The notes: generated by a model from the letters alone, not told the origin. A stretch of 64,000 bases of DNA from Nocardioides sp. W7 (GCF_022919075.1 NZ_CP095078.1:4898001-4962000); one strand, 5' to 3'. Shown: positions 1 to 8,931, counted from the first letter of the stretch. A program made the numbers and translations.

Positions 1-1887
1 GCGGGCCACCGCCAGGACCTCGGTGGTCGCGGCCCCGGTCCCCAGGATCGGGTCGATCGCGCGGACCCTCACCTCGTAGCCGTCGGTGGTCACGTCGGTC
101 CCGACCAGGGTCGGGGCACCCGCGTCCGCGACCGCGGGCTCCACGGTCGCGCTGCCCGGGGTCGTCGACCCGGACAGGGTCGTCGTGTAGGTGCCGTCAC
201 CCCGGTCGACGACCGCGGCGAAGGACTGACCCGCGTCGGTGCTGGTGAAGGAGACGTCGAGATCGGTGAGCAGCCGGCCGCTCGTGGAGCGGGCGGTTGC
301 CGTCACGGGCACGGAGTCGTCCCCGGTCGCGACCAGCGACGTGAGCACGGGCTGGACGGTGACGGCGTAGCCCTCGGTCGTCACCTCGGCGCCGTACGAC
401 GTCGCGCCGGCCGAGCTCGCGCCGATGGTCGCGGAGCCGACCGTGGTCGACCCGGTCAGCGTCACCGAGTAGGTGCCGTCGCCGTGATCCGTCACGGCGC
501 CGAAGGCGTGGGTGGGATCGGTGCTCGTGAAGGACACGTCGAGGGCGTCGAGTCCGACGTCGCCCGCGGTCATCGCCGTCGCTCGGACCGTGACCTCGTC
601 GGTGCCCGTGCCGACGAGCAGGTCGGTCACGGGCGCGACCCGGAGCTCGTACCCCTCGGTGGTGACCGAGGTCGTCCCGGACACGTCGTGGACGCGGAGG
701 CTGCCCCGGGCCGTCGCGGTGACCGTGGCAGCTCCGACGGTGGTCGACCCGGTCAGGGTCGCGGAGTAGGTGCCGTCGCCGTGGTCGGTCACCGGCCCGA
801 CGGACTGGGCCGGGTCGGTGCTGTCGAAGAGCACCTCCAGCGCCGGAACCTTGGTGCCGTCCGCAAGGGTGGCGGTCGCGGTGACCGTGGTCGAGTCCTC
901 GCCGGTCGAGACGAGCGTGGCGTCGGCGACGCCGACGGCGACCTGGGTCACCGGTCCGGCGTCGTAGCTGATGGTCACGCCCGAGGCGACGGTGCGGTCG
1001 GCGAGGGAGATCGTGCCGCCGTCCGGCACCAGGCTGGAACCGCCACCACCGCCTGCTCCGTAGTACTGGCCGGTGCCACCCCCGCCACCGCCGTAGACGC
1101 CGCCGCCCCCGCCACCGCCACCGCGGAACGGCGCTCCGACGTAGCGAGCGGCACCACCGGCGCCGTACGTGCCGGCGTTGCCGTTGCCCCGGCCGGGGTT
1201 GACGTAGGAGCTGTCGACGCCACCCGCGCCGCCGGCGGTCTCGCTGGCCGCACGGCCTCCGCCCGAGGTCCCGCGGACCCCGGCGTAGTCGGGCGCCGAC
1301 GCGCCCGCGTCCCCGCCGGCCAGATCGACGTTGGTGGTGCCGTCGGCGGTGAGGCCGGCCCCGCCGCCGCCCGCGGCGACCACCAGCCGGGAGGCCAGGG
1401 CCGAGCACCCGGTGTCGGACTGACCGCAGGTGCGCACGTCGGTGGCGCCGCCACCGCCGGAGGCGGTCGCCGTGCTGCTGGCGACCGGCTGGCCGCCGCC
1501 GTTCCAACCGGCCCCGCCGGCGAAGCCGCCGCCGCCGACCCGGACGTGGAGGCGGTCGCCCGGCTCGACCGACAGCTCGGCCGTGACCCGGGCGGCCCGC
1601 CCGCCGCCGGTGGTCGGGTCCACCGCCCCGACGGCACCACCGGGAGCGCCGACCGCCACGACCTCGAGCTCGTGGATGCCGTCGGGGACGACGAAGAGCT
1701 GCTCGGCGCCGATGTAGGAGAACGTCACCGTGCTCGCGATCGCCCGCTCGGCGGGGAGGTACGTCGGGTCGGCCGCTGCGGCCCCGGGTCCAGGCACCGC
1801 GGTGAGGGCGAACGCCGGTGCGACGACGGCGAGGCTCACCCCGGCGCGCAGCAGTCTCGACGGACGCAGGCGGGTGCGGAGGGACAT
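1..1887 (-). CDS. Exported glycine-rich protein with Ig-like repeats (partial, C-terminus off left edge)
   Basis: The reading frame is open from an ATG at 1887 to the left edge, 629 codons with no stop. The N-terminus (MSLRTRLRPSRLLRAG) is basic, then hydrophobic, and ends in AAAAD, which is a signal peptide. Residues about 45-315 are a glycine-rich domain with runs such as GGGGGGGGVYGGGGGG and a DVRTC...C pair. After that come Ig-like units of about 97 residues with the signature VSFTSTDP...GDGTYS.TL.GST. It is a paralogue of the gene at 1932-4838, 44 bases upstream on the same strand. It is probably a cell-surface or secreted adhesin-like protein; no catalytic motif is visible. A cell-wall anchor, if there is one, would lie beyond the edge. 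Confidence 0.85.
   Translation of the reverse strand, partial: MSLRTRLRPSRLLRAGVSLAVVAPAFALTAVPGPGAAAADPTYLPAERAIASTVTFSYIGAEQLFVVPDGIHELEVVAVGAPGGAVGAVDPTTGGGRAARVTAELSVEPGDRLHVRVGGGGFAGGAGWNGGGQPVASSTATASGGGGATDVRTCGQSDTGCSALASRLVVAAGGGGAGLTADGTTNVDLAGGDAGASAPDYAGVRGTSGGGRAASETAGGAGGVDSSYVNPGRGNGNAGTYGAGGAARYVGAPFRGGGGGGGGVYGGGGGGTGQYYGAGGGGGSSLVPDGGTISLADRTVASGVTISYDAGPVTQVAVGVADATLVSTGEDSTTVTATATLADGTKVPALEVLFDSTDPAQSVGPVTDHGDGTYSATLTGSTTVGAATVTATARGSLRVHDVSGTTSVTTEGYELRVAPVTDLLVGTGTDEVTVRATAMTAGDVGLDALDVSFTSTDPTHAFGAVTDHGDGTYSVTLTGSTTVGSATIGASSAGATSYGAEVTTEGYAVTVQPVLTSLVATGDDSVPVTATARSTSGRLLTDLDVSFTSTDAGQSFAAVVDRGDGTYTTTLSGSTTPGSATVEPAVADAGAPTLVGTDVTTDGYEVRVRAIDPILGTGAATTEVLAVAR
76..950 (-). 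repeat. Ig-like repeat units, about 97 codons each (gene 1)
   Basis: Three consecutive in-frame units of roughly 280-294 bases end in TTEGY or TTDGY codons near 76, 370, 650 and 960. Each unit carries a VTATA...VSFTSTDP...GTYS pattern. The units are diverged in DNA but collinear with those of the next gene, so they arose by duplication of one beta-sandwich domain of the bacterial Ig/invasin type (inferred from pattern). Confidence 0.7.
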
Positions 1888-1931
1888 GCGGGCTCCGGAT
1901 CGTGAGGAGAGGGAATCAGGGACGCCCGCGG

Positions 1932-4838
1932 TCATCGACGGACCGCCTTGCGGATGGTGTAGCGGCCCGCGGAGGTCGCGCGGTTGCCGGCACGGTCGAC
2001 GGCGATCGCGGTCCAGCGCACGACGCGCCCCTTCGCGGAGCGCGAGGTCTTCGTGGTGACCCGGCAGGTTGCGACCCCGGAGAGAGCGTCGGTCGCCCGG
2101 CAGCTCAGCTTCCGAGCCCGGGGGTACGACGCTCCCTTGCGGGCACCGGTGACCCGGACCCGGGGGGCGGCTTGGTCGATGCTCACCGCGAGGCTCGTCA
2201 CCGACGTGGACGACCCCAGGCTGTCGGTGACCGACCTGGTGACGGACTGGTCGCGACCCTGGCCCAGCACGACCGGCGCCGGGCAGGCCGCCGTCAGCGG
2301 CAGGCTTCCGGCGCAGGTGAACCACACCGTCACCGGTGAGCGGTACCACCCGTTCCTGGGCGCCGCGGTCGAGGTCACCGAGGCGGTCACGACCGGCTTC
2401 AGGTACGGGTCGGTCACCAGCGTCGCAGGCACCACTTCGGGGGTGCCGGCGCCGGTCACCGCCGCGGTGACCACGGCGGTCCCGGGGGTCGTCGAGCCGG
2501 TCAGCCGGACCGTGTAGGTGCCGTCACCGCGGTCGCCGACCACGCCGAAGCCCTGCCCCGGGTCGGTGCTCGTGAAGGAGACCTCCAGGTCCGACAGGTT
2601 CCGACCGCTCTCGGACCGGGCGCGCGCCGTCACGGTCCGGGTCGCCGACCCGGTCGCCAGCAGCCGCTCGGAGATCGGCAGCACCGTGAGGGTGTAACCC
2701 TCGGTCGTCACGGTGGCCGGGTCCAGGGTGGGCTCGCCTGCCCCGGTGACCGTCGCGGTCACGGTCGCTGCTCCCCGGGTGACGGAACCCCGGAGGGCAG
2801 CCGAGTAGGTCCCGTTGGCGCCCTCGGTCACCGCCCCGAAGGTCTGGGCGGGGTCGGTGCTGGTGAACGAGACCGCCAGCCCGCCGAGGCGTCGTCCGCT
2901 CGTGGTCGCGGCGGTCGCGGTCACGGGGGTGGTTTCGTGGCCGGTCGCCACGAGCGTCTTGCTCACGGGAGCGACCGTGACGGCGTAGCCCTCGGTCGTC
3001 ACCGTCGCGGGCGTCAGGGTCGGCGTACCGGCCCCGGCGACGGTGGGCGTCACGGTCGCGGTGCCCACGGTCGTGGAGCTCCGGAGGGTGGTCGAGTAGA
3101 CGCCGTTGCCGCCCGCGGTCACGCTGCCGAGGGCTTGGGCGGGGTCGGTGCTGGTGAAGGAGACCGTCAGGCCGTCGAGGCGCCTGCCGCTCGTCGTGGC
3201 GGCGGTGGCGGTGACGGGGGTCGGGTCGAGACCGGTGGCCACGAGCGTCTTGACGACGGGGGTCACCGTGACGGTGTAGCCCTCGGTCGTCACCGTCGTG
3301 GACGTCAGGGTCGGCGTGCCTCCTCCGGTGACGGCGGGCGTCACGGTGGCGCTCCCGGGGTTCGTCGACCCCTGGAGGGTGGTCGAGTAGGTGCCGTTGC
3401 CCTGAGCCGCGACGGTCCCGAGGGTCTGGGCGGGGTCGGTGCTGGTGAAGGAGACCGTGAGGCCGTCGAGACGCTTGCCGCTCGTCGTGACGGCGGTCGC
3501 GGTGACGGTGGTCGAGTCGGCTCCCGTGGCCACGAGCGTCTCGGCCACGGGGGCCACCGCGACGCTGTAGCCCTCGGTCTCCACGTCGAGGGTGCCCAGG
3601 ACGTCGTGGGCGGGTGTGCTGCCCGCGGCGGTGGCGGTGACGGTGGCGGTGCCGACGGTGGTCGAGCCGGTGAGGGTCGCCGAGTAGGTGCCGTCGCCGT
3701 AGTCGGTCACCGGGCCGAAGGACTGGTCGGGGTCCGTGCTGCTGAAGGTCACCCCGAGCCCGGGGAAACGGGCGCCGCCGGCCGTCCGGGCCGTGGCGAT
3801 GATCGTCCGGGTGTCCGTGCCGGTCGCGACCAGGGCACCGGCGCCCGCCTCCGCGCGGACCAGCACCTCGGTGACCGGGCCGAGGTCGTAGGAGATGGTC
3901 AGCGAGGCCGTCGTGCCGCGCTCGGCCACCGTCGAGGTGCCGCCCGCCGGGACCAGGCTGGAGCCGCCGCCACCGCCGGCGCCGTAGAACTGGACGAGGG
4001 AGCCGGCGCCGCCGCCGTAGAGCCCGCCGCCGCCGCCACCGCCGCCGCGCAACGAGGTGCGGCCGCCCGCCCGGATCGAGTCACCGCCAGTGGTGAACGT
4101 GCCGGTTGCGCCGTACCCGGCGTACTCGGAGGTGTCGCTGGTGCCTGGACCGCCCGCACCGCCGGCCGTCGCGGTGCCGGGGGCCCCGCCGGTCGCCGTA
4201 CCGCGACTGCCGAACGTCAAGGACGCGCCGGACTGCCCGGCGTCCCCGCCCGGGACGTAGCCGCGCGGGTACCCCGAGCACGAGGGGGCGGTGGCGCAGG
4301 CGTCGGCGACACCCGCTCCGCCGCCGCCGGCGGCGATGAGCACGCGGGAGCCGATGGAGTCGCACCCCGCGACCGCCGCCGGGCAGGTGCGGACGTCGCT
4401 CGCGCCGCCGCCACCACCGCCTCGCGTGTTGGACTGGGAACCCTGTCCCCCGCCGTTCCAGCCTCGGGCGCCGCCGGCGGCGCTGCTGCCGCCCTCGCCC
4501 CCGACCCACAGGTAGAGCGTCTGCCCCTCCGTGACGGCGAGCGATCCGGTCACCACCGCGCCCCGCCCGCCGTGCGAGACGACGGAGTCGATCCCGTCGC
4601 CACCGGCCGCCCCCACGGCCTCGACCTGGACCTGACTCACTCCCTCCGGCACCGTGAACGTCTGCTGGGTGCCGGTGAAGCGGTACGTCGAGGCGTAGAG
4701 GTGGGGGCCGTCCGCCGGCACCGGCTCTGCCGGCACCGGCTGCGCCGCCGCTGGGGCCGCGGACGCCAGCCCGAGGGTGACGGCGGGGGCGAGGACGGCG
4801 AGCACGAATGCGACGCAGGTCGGGCGCAGGCGGGACAT
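1932..4838 (-). CDS. Exported glycine-rich protein with five Ig-like repeats
   Basis: I start it at the ATG at 4838 (MSRLRPTC), because GGAG lies five bases upstream and a signal peptide ending near APAAAQP follows at once; the ATG 24 bases further out has neither. The mature protein has a glycine-rich domain (about residues 60-310, again with a DVRTC...C pair), then five Ig-like repeats of 97 residues. A C-terminal region has two Cys pairs and the pattern IDQAAPRVRVTGA...AVDRAGNRA, which is typical of extracellular stalk domains that follow Ig repeats. There is no LPxTG or hydrophobic tail, so it is probably secreted or held non-covalently. About 968 residues. The function is inferred only as surface adhesion or structure. 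Confidence 0.85.
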   Translation of the reverse strand: MSRLRPTCVAFVLAVLAPAVTLGLASAAPAAAQPVPAEPVPADGPHLYASTYRFTGTQQTFTVPEGVSQVQVEAVGAAGGDGIDSVVSHGGRGAVVTGSLAVTEGQTLYLWVGGEGGSSAAGGARGWNGGGQGSQSNTRGGGGGGASDVRTCPAAVAGCDSIGSRVLIAAGGGGAGVADACATAPSCSGYPRGYVPGGDAGQSGASLTFGSRGTATGGAPGTATAGGAGGPGTSDTSEYAGYGATGTFTTGGDSIRAGGRTSLRGGGGGGGGLYGGGAGSLVQFYGAGGGGGSSLVPAGGTSTVAERGTTASLTISYDLGPVTEVLVRAEAGAGALVATGTDTRTIIATARTAGGARFPGLGVTFSSTDPDQSFGPVTDYGDGTYSATLTGSTTVGTATVTATAAGSTPAHDVLGTLDVETEGYSVAVAPVAETLVATGADSTTVTATAVTTSGKRLDGLTVSFTSTDPAQTLGTVAAQGNGTYSTTLQGSTNPGSATVTPAVTGGGTPTLTSTTVTTEGYTVTVTPVVKTLVATGLDPTPVTATAATTSGRRLDGLTVSFTSTDPAQALGSVTAGGNGVYSTTLRSSTTVGTATVTPTVAGAGTPTLTPATVTTEGYAVTVAPVSKTLVATGHETTPVTATAATTSGRRLGGLAVSFTSTDPAQTFGAVTEGANGTYSAALRGSVTRGAATVTATVTGAGEPTLDPATVTTEGYTLTVLPISERLLATGSATRTVTARARSESGRNLSDLEVSFTSTDPGQGFGVVGDRGDGTYTVRLTGSTTPGTAVVTAAVTGAGTPEVVPATLVTDPYLKPVVTASVTSTAAPRNGWYRSPVTVWFTCAGSLPLTAACPAPVVLGQGRDQSVTRSVTDSLGSSTSVTSLAVSIDQAAPRVRVTGARKGASYPRARKLSCRATDALSGVATCRVTTKTSRSAKGRVVRWTAIAVDRAGNRATSAGRYTIRKAVRR
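2404..3864 (-). repeat. Five 291-bp Ig-domain repeats (gene 2)
   Basis: The codons for TEGY recur at 3570, 3279, 2988 and 2697, which is exactly 291 bases (97 codons) apart, with a fifth unit on each flank boundary. Units 2, 3 and 4 are very alike (LVATG...TTSGRRL.GL.VSFTSTDPAQ). Such regular spacing and similarity suggest recent in-frame duplication and a region prone to copy-number change. Confidence 0.8.
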
Positions 4839-4972
4839 GCACACTCCGAAGTGGTAGGCCAAGACCCCGTGACCCTAGTTTTCCCATGGCCCGGTGTCCG
4901 GCGTTTGGTCAAGCCGGGTTCGGCTCCCGGCAACTGACCTCGGCGAGCGACCGGAGTCGCGCGGGAACCCAC

Positions 4973-5226
4973 CTACCGCTTCGGGATCGGGACCCTCTCG
5001 ATCGGCTTGCCGACCTTGTCGATCCGGTGCTCGGGGTTGCCGAACCGGTCGGTCCAGTCGTTGCCGCGGGCGTGGTCCTCGGGCGTGGCGCAGGTGGAGA
5101 CGGTGATGTAGCCGCGAGTGGTCTTCTCCCCGGCTTGCCCGGGACCTCGGCCCGCGGCTTGCGCAGGGACTCCGCTGAGCGGAATGACACCCAGCGGTTC
5201 TGGTTGATGACGTGGACCTAGCGCCA
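4973..5226 (-). pseudogene. Frameshifted fragment, possibly a sortase C-terminus
   Basis: On the minus strand one frame reads VINQNRWVSFRSAESLRKP (about 5213-5155). After a shift near 5120-5140 another frame reads GYITVSTCATPED, then NPEHRIDKVG, to a TAG at 4973. The ITVSTC stretch resembles the sortase TLxTC active-site strand, and the Arg in EHRIDK could be the partner Arg, though 23 residues downstream is a long gap. No start or N-terminal half is present. It lies next to two surface-protein genes, which fits a decayed sortase-like gene, but the family call is tentative. Confidence 0.35.
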
Positions 5227-5542
5227 GCGGCGGGCGGCGGATCGATCCTCGTGTTCGCCGCTCGCGATGTGGCCCTGAAGGTCCGATCCGTCGCAGCCAG
5301 CACGTCGTACCGCGACAACCCTGCTCCGGTCGCGATGAAGATCCCCGAGCAGGCCGAGATGCTCTTGCCACTCCCGACGAGCGACTAACGCTGGGGCGGT
5401 CGTCGGCTTGGCTGTCACTAATGCGACATCCAAGTTCTCAGTCGAGAACACAGTTGAGAGCGCTGCCAACCCACAGCCCATCACCATCAGGCTGCGTCCG
5501 CGATCCTCACAGTCCCTTTCACCGCCAATGACGCACATCGGC
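5227..5542. other. Intergenic stretch without a recognised gene
   Basis: About 316 bases of lower coding quality. A short plus-strand peptide frame (about 5222-5388, ending in AEMLLPLPTSD) and minus-strand frames are open but have no ribosome site and match nothing I know. The region may be debris from the same event that broke the fragment at 4973-5226. No terminator hairpin of note was seen. Confidence 0.4.
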
Positions 5543-6787
5543 CTACGTCCGCCTGTGGAAGCGGACGCCGCCGTCGGGGAGCCGCTCGGAGGTGCAAGTC
5601 GGGTCGTGGGCTCGATGATGGTGGTGGGAGCAGAGCAGCATCCCGTCGGCCAGGTCGGTGCGCCCGCCGGCGGCCCAGGGGGCACCGGCGTGATGCGCCT
5701 CGCACCACGGCGCCGGGACCCGGCAGCCCTCCGCGCGGCACTCGCGATCGGTCAGGGCCAGGGCGCGGCGCTGGACGCGAGTGAAGAGGCGCTGGGAGCG
5801 GCCGAGGTCGAGGACCTCGCCCTTGCCGCCGAGGACGGCCGGGACGAGGTGCGCGGTGCAGGCCAGACGACGCGCTTCGTCGGCGGTGATCCGGTCGACC
5901 GAGTCGCCCGGGGCCGGGTTGCCGAGGGTCGCGGTGCCGAGCTCCGCGCGGAGCGACTCCAGCGACATGGTCACGACCAGGGTGGTGGCGTCGCCGCCGT
6001 GGATCGGGAGCCGGGTGGGGTCGAGGGTCTCCAGGAGCTGGCAGAACGCGCGGGCGGCCTTCCGCCCATGCGGAGTCCGCCGCGCCTCCGCTGGTTCGGG
6101 GTCGGCGTCGTCGCGGCGGGGGTTGGTGAAGGCATGCAAGTACGTCGCCAGTCGCGCCGCAGTGGCGTCCGGGATCAGTCCGGTGATCCGCGTGGTCCCA
6201 TCACCCAGCGACCGCAGCCCGAGGCGCATCCGCTGCTGGGCGGAGGCTTCGAGGTCGGCCAGGTGCCGGGCCTCGACGGCCTCGGCAATCTCGGGGGCGA
6301 CGACGTCGAGGATCCGACGACCCAGGCGGCGCAGCTCGATCGGGTCGAAGCGCGCGGCGTACGCCACCAACGCGGCCTCGGCCTGGTCGAGGATCGCGGC
6401 GTCGACGTCGGCCGGCAGCTCGGCGAGAGACACCGCGATCGCCCGGGCCTGGTCGAGGTTCACCTCACCCTCACGCACCGCCGTTGCCAACACCGGACGG
6501 TCGGCCAACGCCAACGCGAGGCGCAAGTCGGCAGCGCAATTACCACGACGACGCCGCGTCGCGGCCGCGGTCCAGGCCCCGATGTCTCGGGCGCCCGACT
6601 CCTCCGCGACGTCAGAAGCGTCGGCGGTGACCCGCAGCCGCAGCTCGCCGACCCGGTCCTCGATCGCGGCGAGCTCGACCAGGGCGGCGGCCTTGTCGGG
6701 GGTGGTCATGAACGCCGGGTTCACATCGGCGACCGACTTCAGGGCACCGTCAATGACCTGGGCGGCGACCCGGATCGGGTGGTCCAT
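5543..6787 (-). CDS. DUF222 / HNH endonuclease domain protein (13E12 repeat family type)
   Basis: 414 residues. Start at 6787 because GGAGG lies five bases before this ATG. The N-terminal two thirds is an alpha-helical DUF222-type region (LLALAAIEDRVGEL-like, then ARAIAVSLAELPADVD and ARHLADLEA). The C-terminus has the HNH site: CRAEGCRVPAPWCEAHHAGAP, then LADGMLLCSHHHHRAHD, with the paired Cys expected to bind zinc. The family is multicopy in actinobacteria and its DNA target is unknown. A perfect SOS box sits 52 bases upstream of the start, so induction by DNA damage through LexA is expected. The gene stands alone. Confidence 0.9.
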   Translation of the reverse strand: MDHPIRVAAQVIDGALKSVADVNPAFMTTPDKAAALVELAAIEDRVGELRLRVTADASDVAEESGARDIGAWTAAATRRRRGNCAADLRLALALADRPVLATAVREGEVNLDQARAIAVSLAELPADVDAAILDQAEAALVAYAARFDPIELRRLGRRILDVVAPEIAEAVEARHLADLEASAQQRMRLGLRSLGDGTTRITGLIPDATAARLATYLHAFTNPRRDDADPEPAEARRTPHGRKAARAFCQLLETLDPTRLPIHGGDATTLVVTMSLESLRAELGTATLGNPAPGDSVDRITADEARRLACTAHLVPAVLGGKGEVLDLGRSQRLFTRVQRRALALTDRECRAEGCRVPAPWCEAHHAGAPWAAGGRTDLADGMLLCSHHHHRAHDPTCTSERLPDGGVRFHRRT

Positions 6788-6838
6788 GCGAGCCTCCGAG
6801 AGCTCCACAAACGGTGCGGGATGATGCTCCAATTCTAC

Positions 6839-6854
6839 TCGAACGCACGTTCGA
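6839..6854. promoter_or_regulatory. LexA (SOS) box upstream of the DUF222-HNH gene
   Basis: TCGAACGCACGTTCGA is a perfect match to the actinobacterial SOS consensus TCGAAC-N4-GTTCGA. It lies 52 bases before the HNH gene start and is oriented toward no other nearby gene. Several mycobacterial 13E12-family genes are known to carry the same box, so the pairing is expected biology. Confidence 0.85.
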
Positions 6855-7056
6855 ACGCGTGGGTCTTCCACAGGCCCCCACACGTCGTCCGTCGTGCATC
6901 GTCCTTGGTCCGATGGTCGCGCGGCATCGACGCACGCGATCTGCCGCTCGGCACCCTCACGACAAGGTGCGCGACACCCCGGCAGGCAGCCGGGAGGATG
7001 CTGCGACGTCCCTCACTCAGGCGCGCGGGACGTCCGCAGCGGACTAGGCACGGGAC

Positions 7057-7881
7057 CTAGGCCGGTTCGAAGTCGTGTAGCTCCTCCGCACCCCCGCGGA
7101 CCGTGATGGAGGTCGACTCCGGGACCTCGCGCCAGGCGCCCCGCAGGTCGCCCAGTGGCTCAGAGACCACGAGGCGGGCATCGTCCGACAGACCGTGCAG
7201 CATCGGGTTGTCGGGATACTGGTGGCGCAGGGTCGAGACATCGGTGCTGTGGAACAGGGAACGCGAGCGCCCCTCGCTGGAGTAGCGAAAGGCCCACACG
7301 GTCTGGCCGTCCGTGGTCGCCACCGTCATCTGCACCGGGAACGCCACTCCGTGTCGCTGCGCCGTCTCCTCGATGCAGCCGACCGCGCGGGCCACCGCGG
7401 CCGGCGGGTCCTCGGCCAACCCGAACGTCAGGGCCAGGAAGAAGAACAGCTCCGAGTCCGTCGAACCCTCGATCGAGGGGAACAGGTCAGGGTCGACCGT
7501 CACCAGGAGGTCCCGCTTCAGCGCCGCGAAGCCGTCGAGGTACCCGTTGTGCATCCACAGCCAACGACCGTGCCGGAACGGATGGCAGTTCGTCTGCTGC
7601 ACCGGGGAACCGATGGAGGCACGGATGTGCGCGAAGACGAGCGGCGAGGCGACGTGCGCCGCCAGTTCCCGGAGGTTGCGATCGTTCCAGGCCGGCTCGG
7701 CACTGCGAAACACCCCTGGCGTCTCCGTGCTGCCGTACCAGCCCACCCCGAAGCCGTCCCCGTTCGTCGGCTCCGCACCCAGACGGGAGTGCAGGCTCTG
7801 CACGACCAGGGAGTTCTGCGGCTTGTACAGAAGGTCCTCGATGGACACGGGCGAACCCGAGTAGGCGAGCCATCGGCACAT
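7057..7881 (-). CDS. Class II glutamine amidotransferase (YafJ/EgtC-like)
   Basis: 274 residues beginning MCRWLAYSG. Family members use the N-terminal Cys2 as nucleophile after removal of Met, and this fixes the start at 7881, where GGAGG lies five bases upstream. Later motifs are NGDGFGVGWY, HIRASIG, NCHPF, WMHNGYLDGF and GSTDSELFFF, all of the Ntn-hydrolase glutaminase fold. It would release ammonia from glutamine or cleave a gamma-glutamyl amide. No ergothioneine genes (egtB, egtD) or synthase partner are next to it, so the physiological substrate cannot be told; I do not call it EgtC. Confidence 0.85.
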   Translation of the reverse strand: MCRWLAYSGSPVSIEDLLYKPQNSLVVQSLHSRLGAEPTNGDGFGVGWYGSTETPGVFRSAEPAWNDRNLRELAAHVASPLVFAHIRASIGSPVQQTNCHPFRHGRWLWMHNGYLDGFAALKRDLLVTVDPDLFPSIEGSTDSELFFFLALTFGLAEDPPAAVARAVGCIEETAQRHGVAFPVQMTVATTDGQTVWAFRYSSEGRSRSLFHSTDVSTLRHQYPDNPMLHGLSDDARLVVSEPLGDLRGAWREVPESTSITVRGGAEELHDFEPA

Positions 7882-8154
7882 CGTGTCCTCCACGGAAGCC
7901 GACGCGCCCCTGCAGACCTTCCGCCTGCCGATCGCCGGCGTACTCAGCATGGCCTCGACGGAGGCGCAGCGGATCATCCATCGCGGGTGAGTCACCGAAG
8001 GCGCAGATCGTGTCCAGCCCGGATGGTCCGTTCATCGGTCCACCGCCGACGCTCCGGATCGAGGGCGGGGTCGACGAACCGCGTCCACAGCGGATCCTTC
8101 GACCCGGCTGCCTGCCACTGGGCGCATCAGCCTGTGGAGGACAACGTGAGGCCG

Positions 8155-8307
8155 TTACTCGCGGGGGTTCGCGTCCGCCGCGTCGTTCTCCGAGTCGTCG
8201 TCCGTGGGGTTCGCATCGCCCTCCTCATCGGGCGAGACGTTTGGTCCGTCCCAATCGTCGCCGAAGCGCCGGCGTCCGCCGGCCCCGTCGTCATCCTCGA
8301 ACGTCAT
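8155..8307 (-). CDS. Small acidic protein, 50 residues
   Basis: MTFEDDDGAGG...DDSENDAADANPRE, about one third Asp/Glu with no hydrophobic segment. A good ribosome site (AGGAGA, six bases before ATG) supports translation. It lies 54 bases downstream of the three-TM protein gene on the same strand, so the two are probably co-transcribed. I do not recognise a family. The acidic, disordered character would suit a binding partner, inhibitor or DNA mimic, but that is speculation. Confidence 0.6.
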   Translation of the reverse strand: MTFEDDDGAGGRRRFGDDWDGPNVSPDEEGDANPTDDDSENDAADANPRE

Positions 8308-8361
8308 CGTGGTCTCCTTTTCCGAGCCCGGCTGCCCGGACGAGTGACTGGTTGCACCGGA

Positions 8362-8931
8362 CTAGTGGAGTCGCGTCAGGGCGTACACGAGTACGAGGAC
8401 CTCGGCGACAAGGGCGACGATCTGGACACGGAAGGCCTCGACGCGCCACTGGATCTCCGCGTCATTCCTCTCCCTGCCCTGCCGAATCACCTCGACCATC
8501 CCGATCCGGGCGGCAGTCTCGTCCTCATCGTTCTCGTAGTACTCGATGAGCTTGGCCGGGCTGGGTACGAAGACCCATGACGACGCGGGCCAAACGATGC
8601 ACATGGCGCAGATGCCGTTGACGGCGACGAGGGCCATCAGCGTCCACGACGCCCACTCTTCCAGGACGGGCCCCTTGGTGGAGTCGGTGTAGAGCAGGCC
8701 GACGGCTGCGGCGACCGTGGTGAGCACGGCGGCACTGGACAGCAGGGTGGTGGAGCGAGTGCGAAGGTTCCCCAGGGTGGTGTCCTGGCTCTTCAACCTG
8801 TCCCTGGCGCTGTCGTAGGCGAGGACCGCCATCGGATTGACCGGCTCCCTGGGTGCAGCTCGCTCGGCGCGCGGAGCAACCGGCGCGCCAGGCAAAGGTG
8901 CGCCGCCGGCGTCTGAGCCGGTGTCGGTCAT
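8362..8931 (-). CDS. Three-TM membrane protein, unidentified
   Basis: 189 residues from the ATG at 8931 (GGTGA four bases upstream); an ATG 27 bases further out is possible. Residues 1-35 are Pro/Ala-rich and disordered. A helix LAYDSARDRLKSQDTTLGNL leads into TM1 (LLSSAAVLTTVAAAVGLLY) and TM2 (WTLMALVAVNGICAMCIVW). A soluble stretch of about 55 residues (KLIEYYENDEDETAARIG...) follows, then TM3 near the C-terminus. The layout recalls small TM effector proteins such as SLATT families but I cannot place it in one. It is followed by the 50-residue acidic protein. Confidence 0.65.
   Translation of the reverse strand: MTDTGSDAGGAPLPGAPVAPRAERAAPREPVNPMAVLAYDSARDRLKSQDTTLGNLRTRSTTLLSSAAVLTTVAAAVGLLYTDSTKGPVLEEWASWTLMALVAVNGICAMCIVWPASSWVFVPSPAKLIEYYENDEDETAARIGMVEVIRQGRERNDAEIQWRVEAFRVQIVALVAEVLVLVYALTRLH

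Noticed and set aside
197..1905. Arg- and Gly-rich frames overlapping the first surface gene
   Set aside because: They are shadow frames of repeated GC-rich code. The frame starting at 1887 has a signal peptide and Ig repeats.
5262..5388. Possible small plus-strand protein ending in LLPLPTSD
   Set aside because: No ribosome site, no known motif, and it lies in a decayed stretch.
7057..7881. EgtC (ergothioneine) assignment
   Set aside because: No egtA, egtB or egtD nearby; only the family fold is supported.
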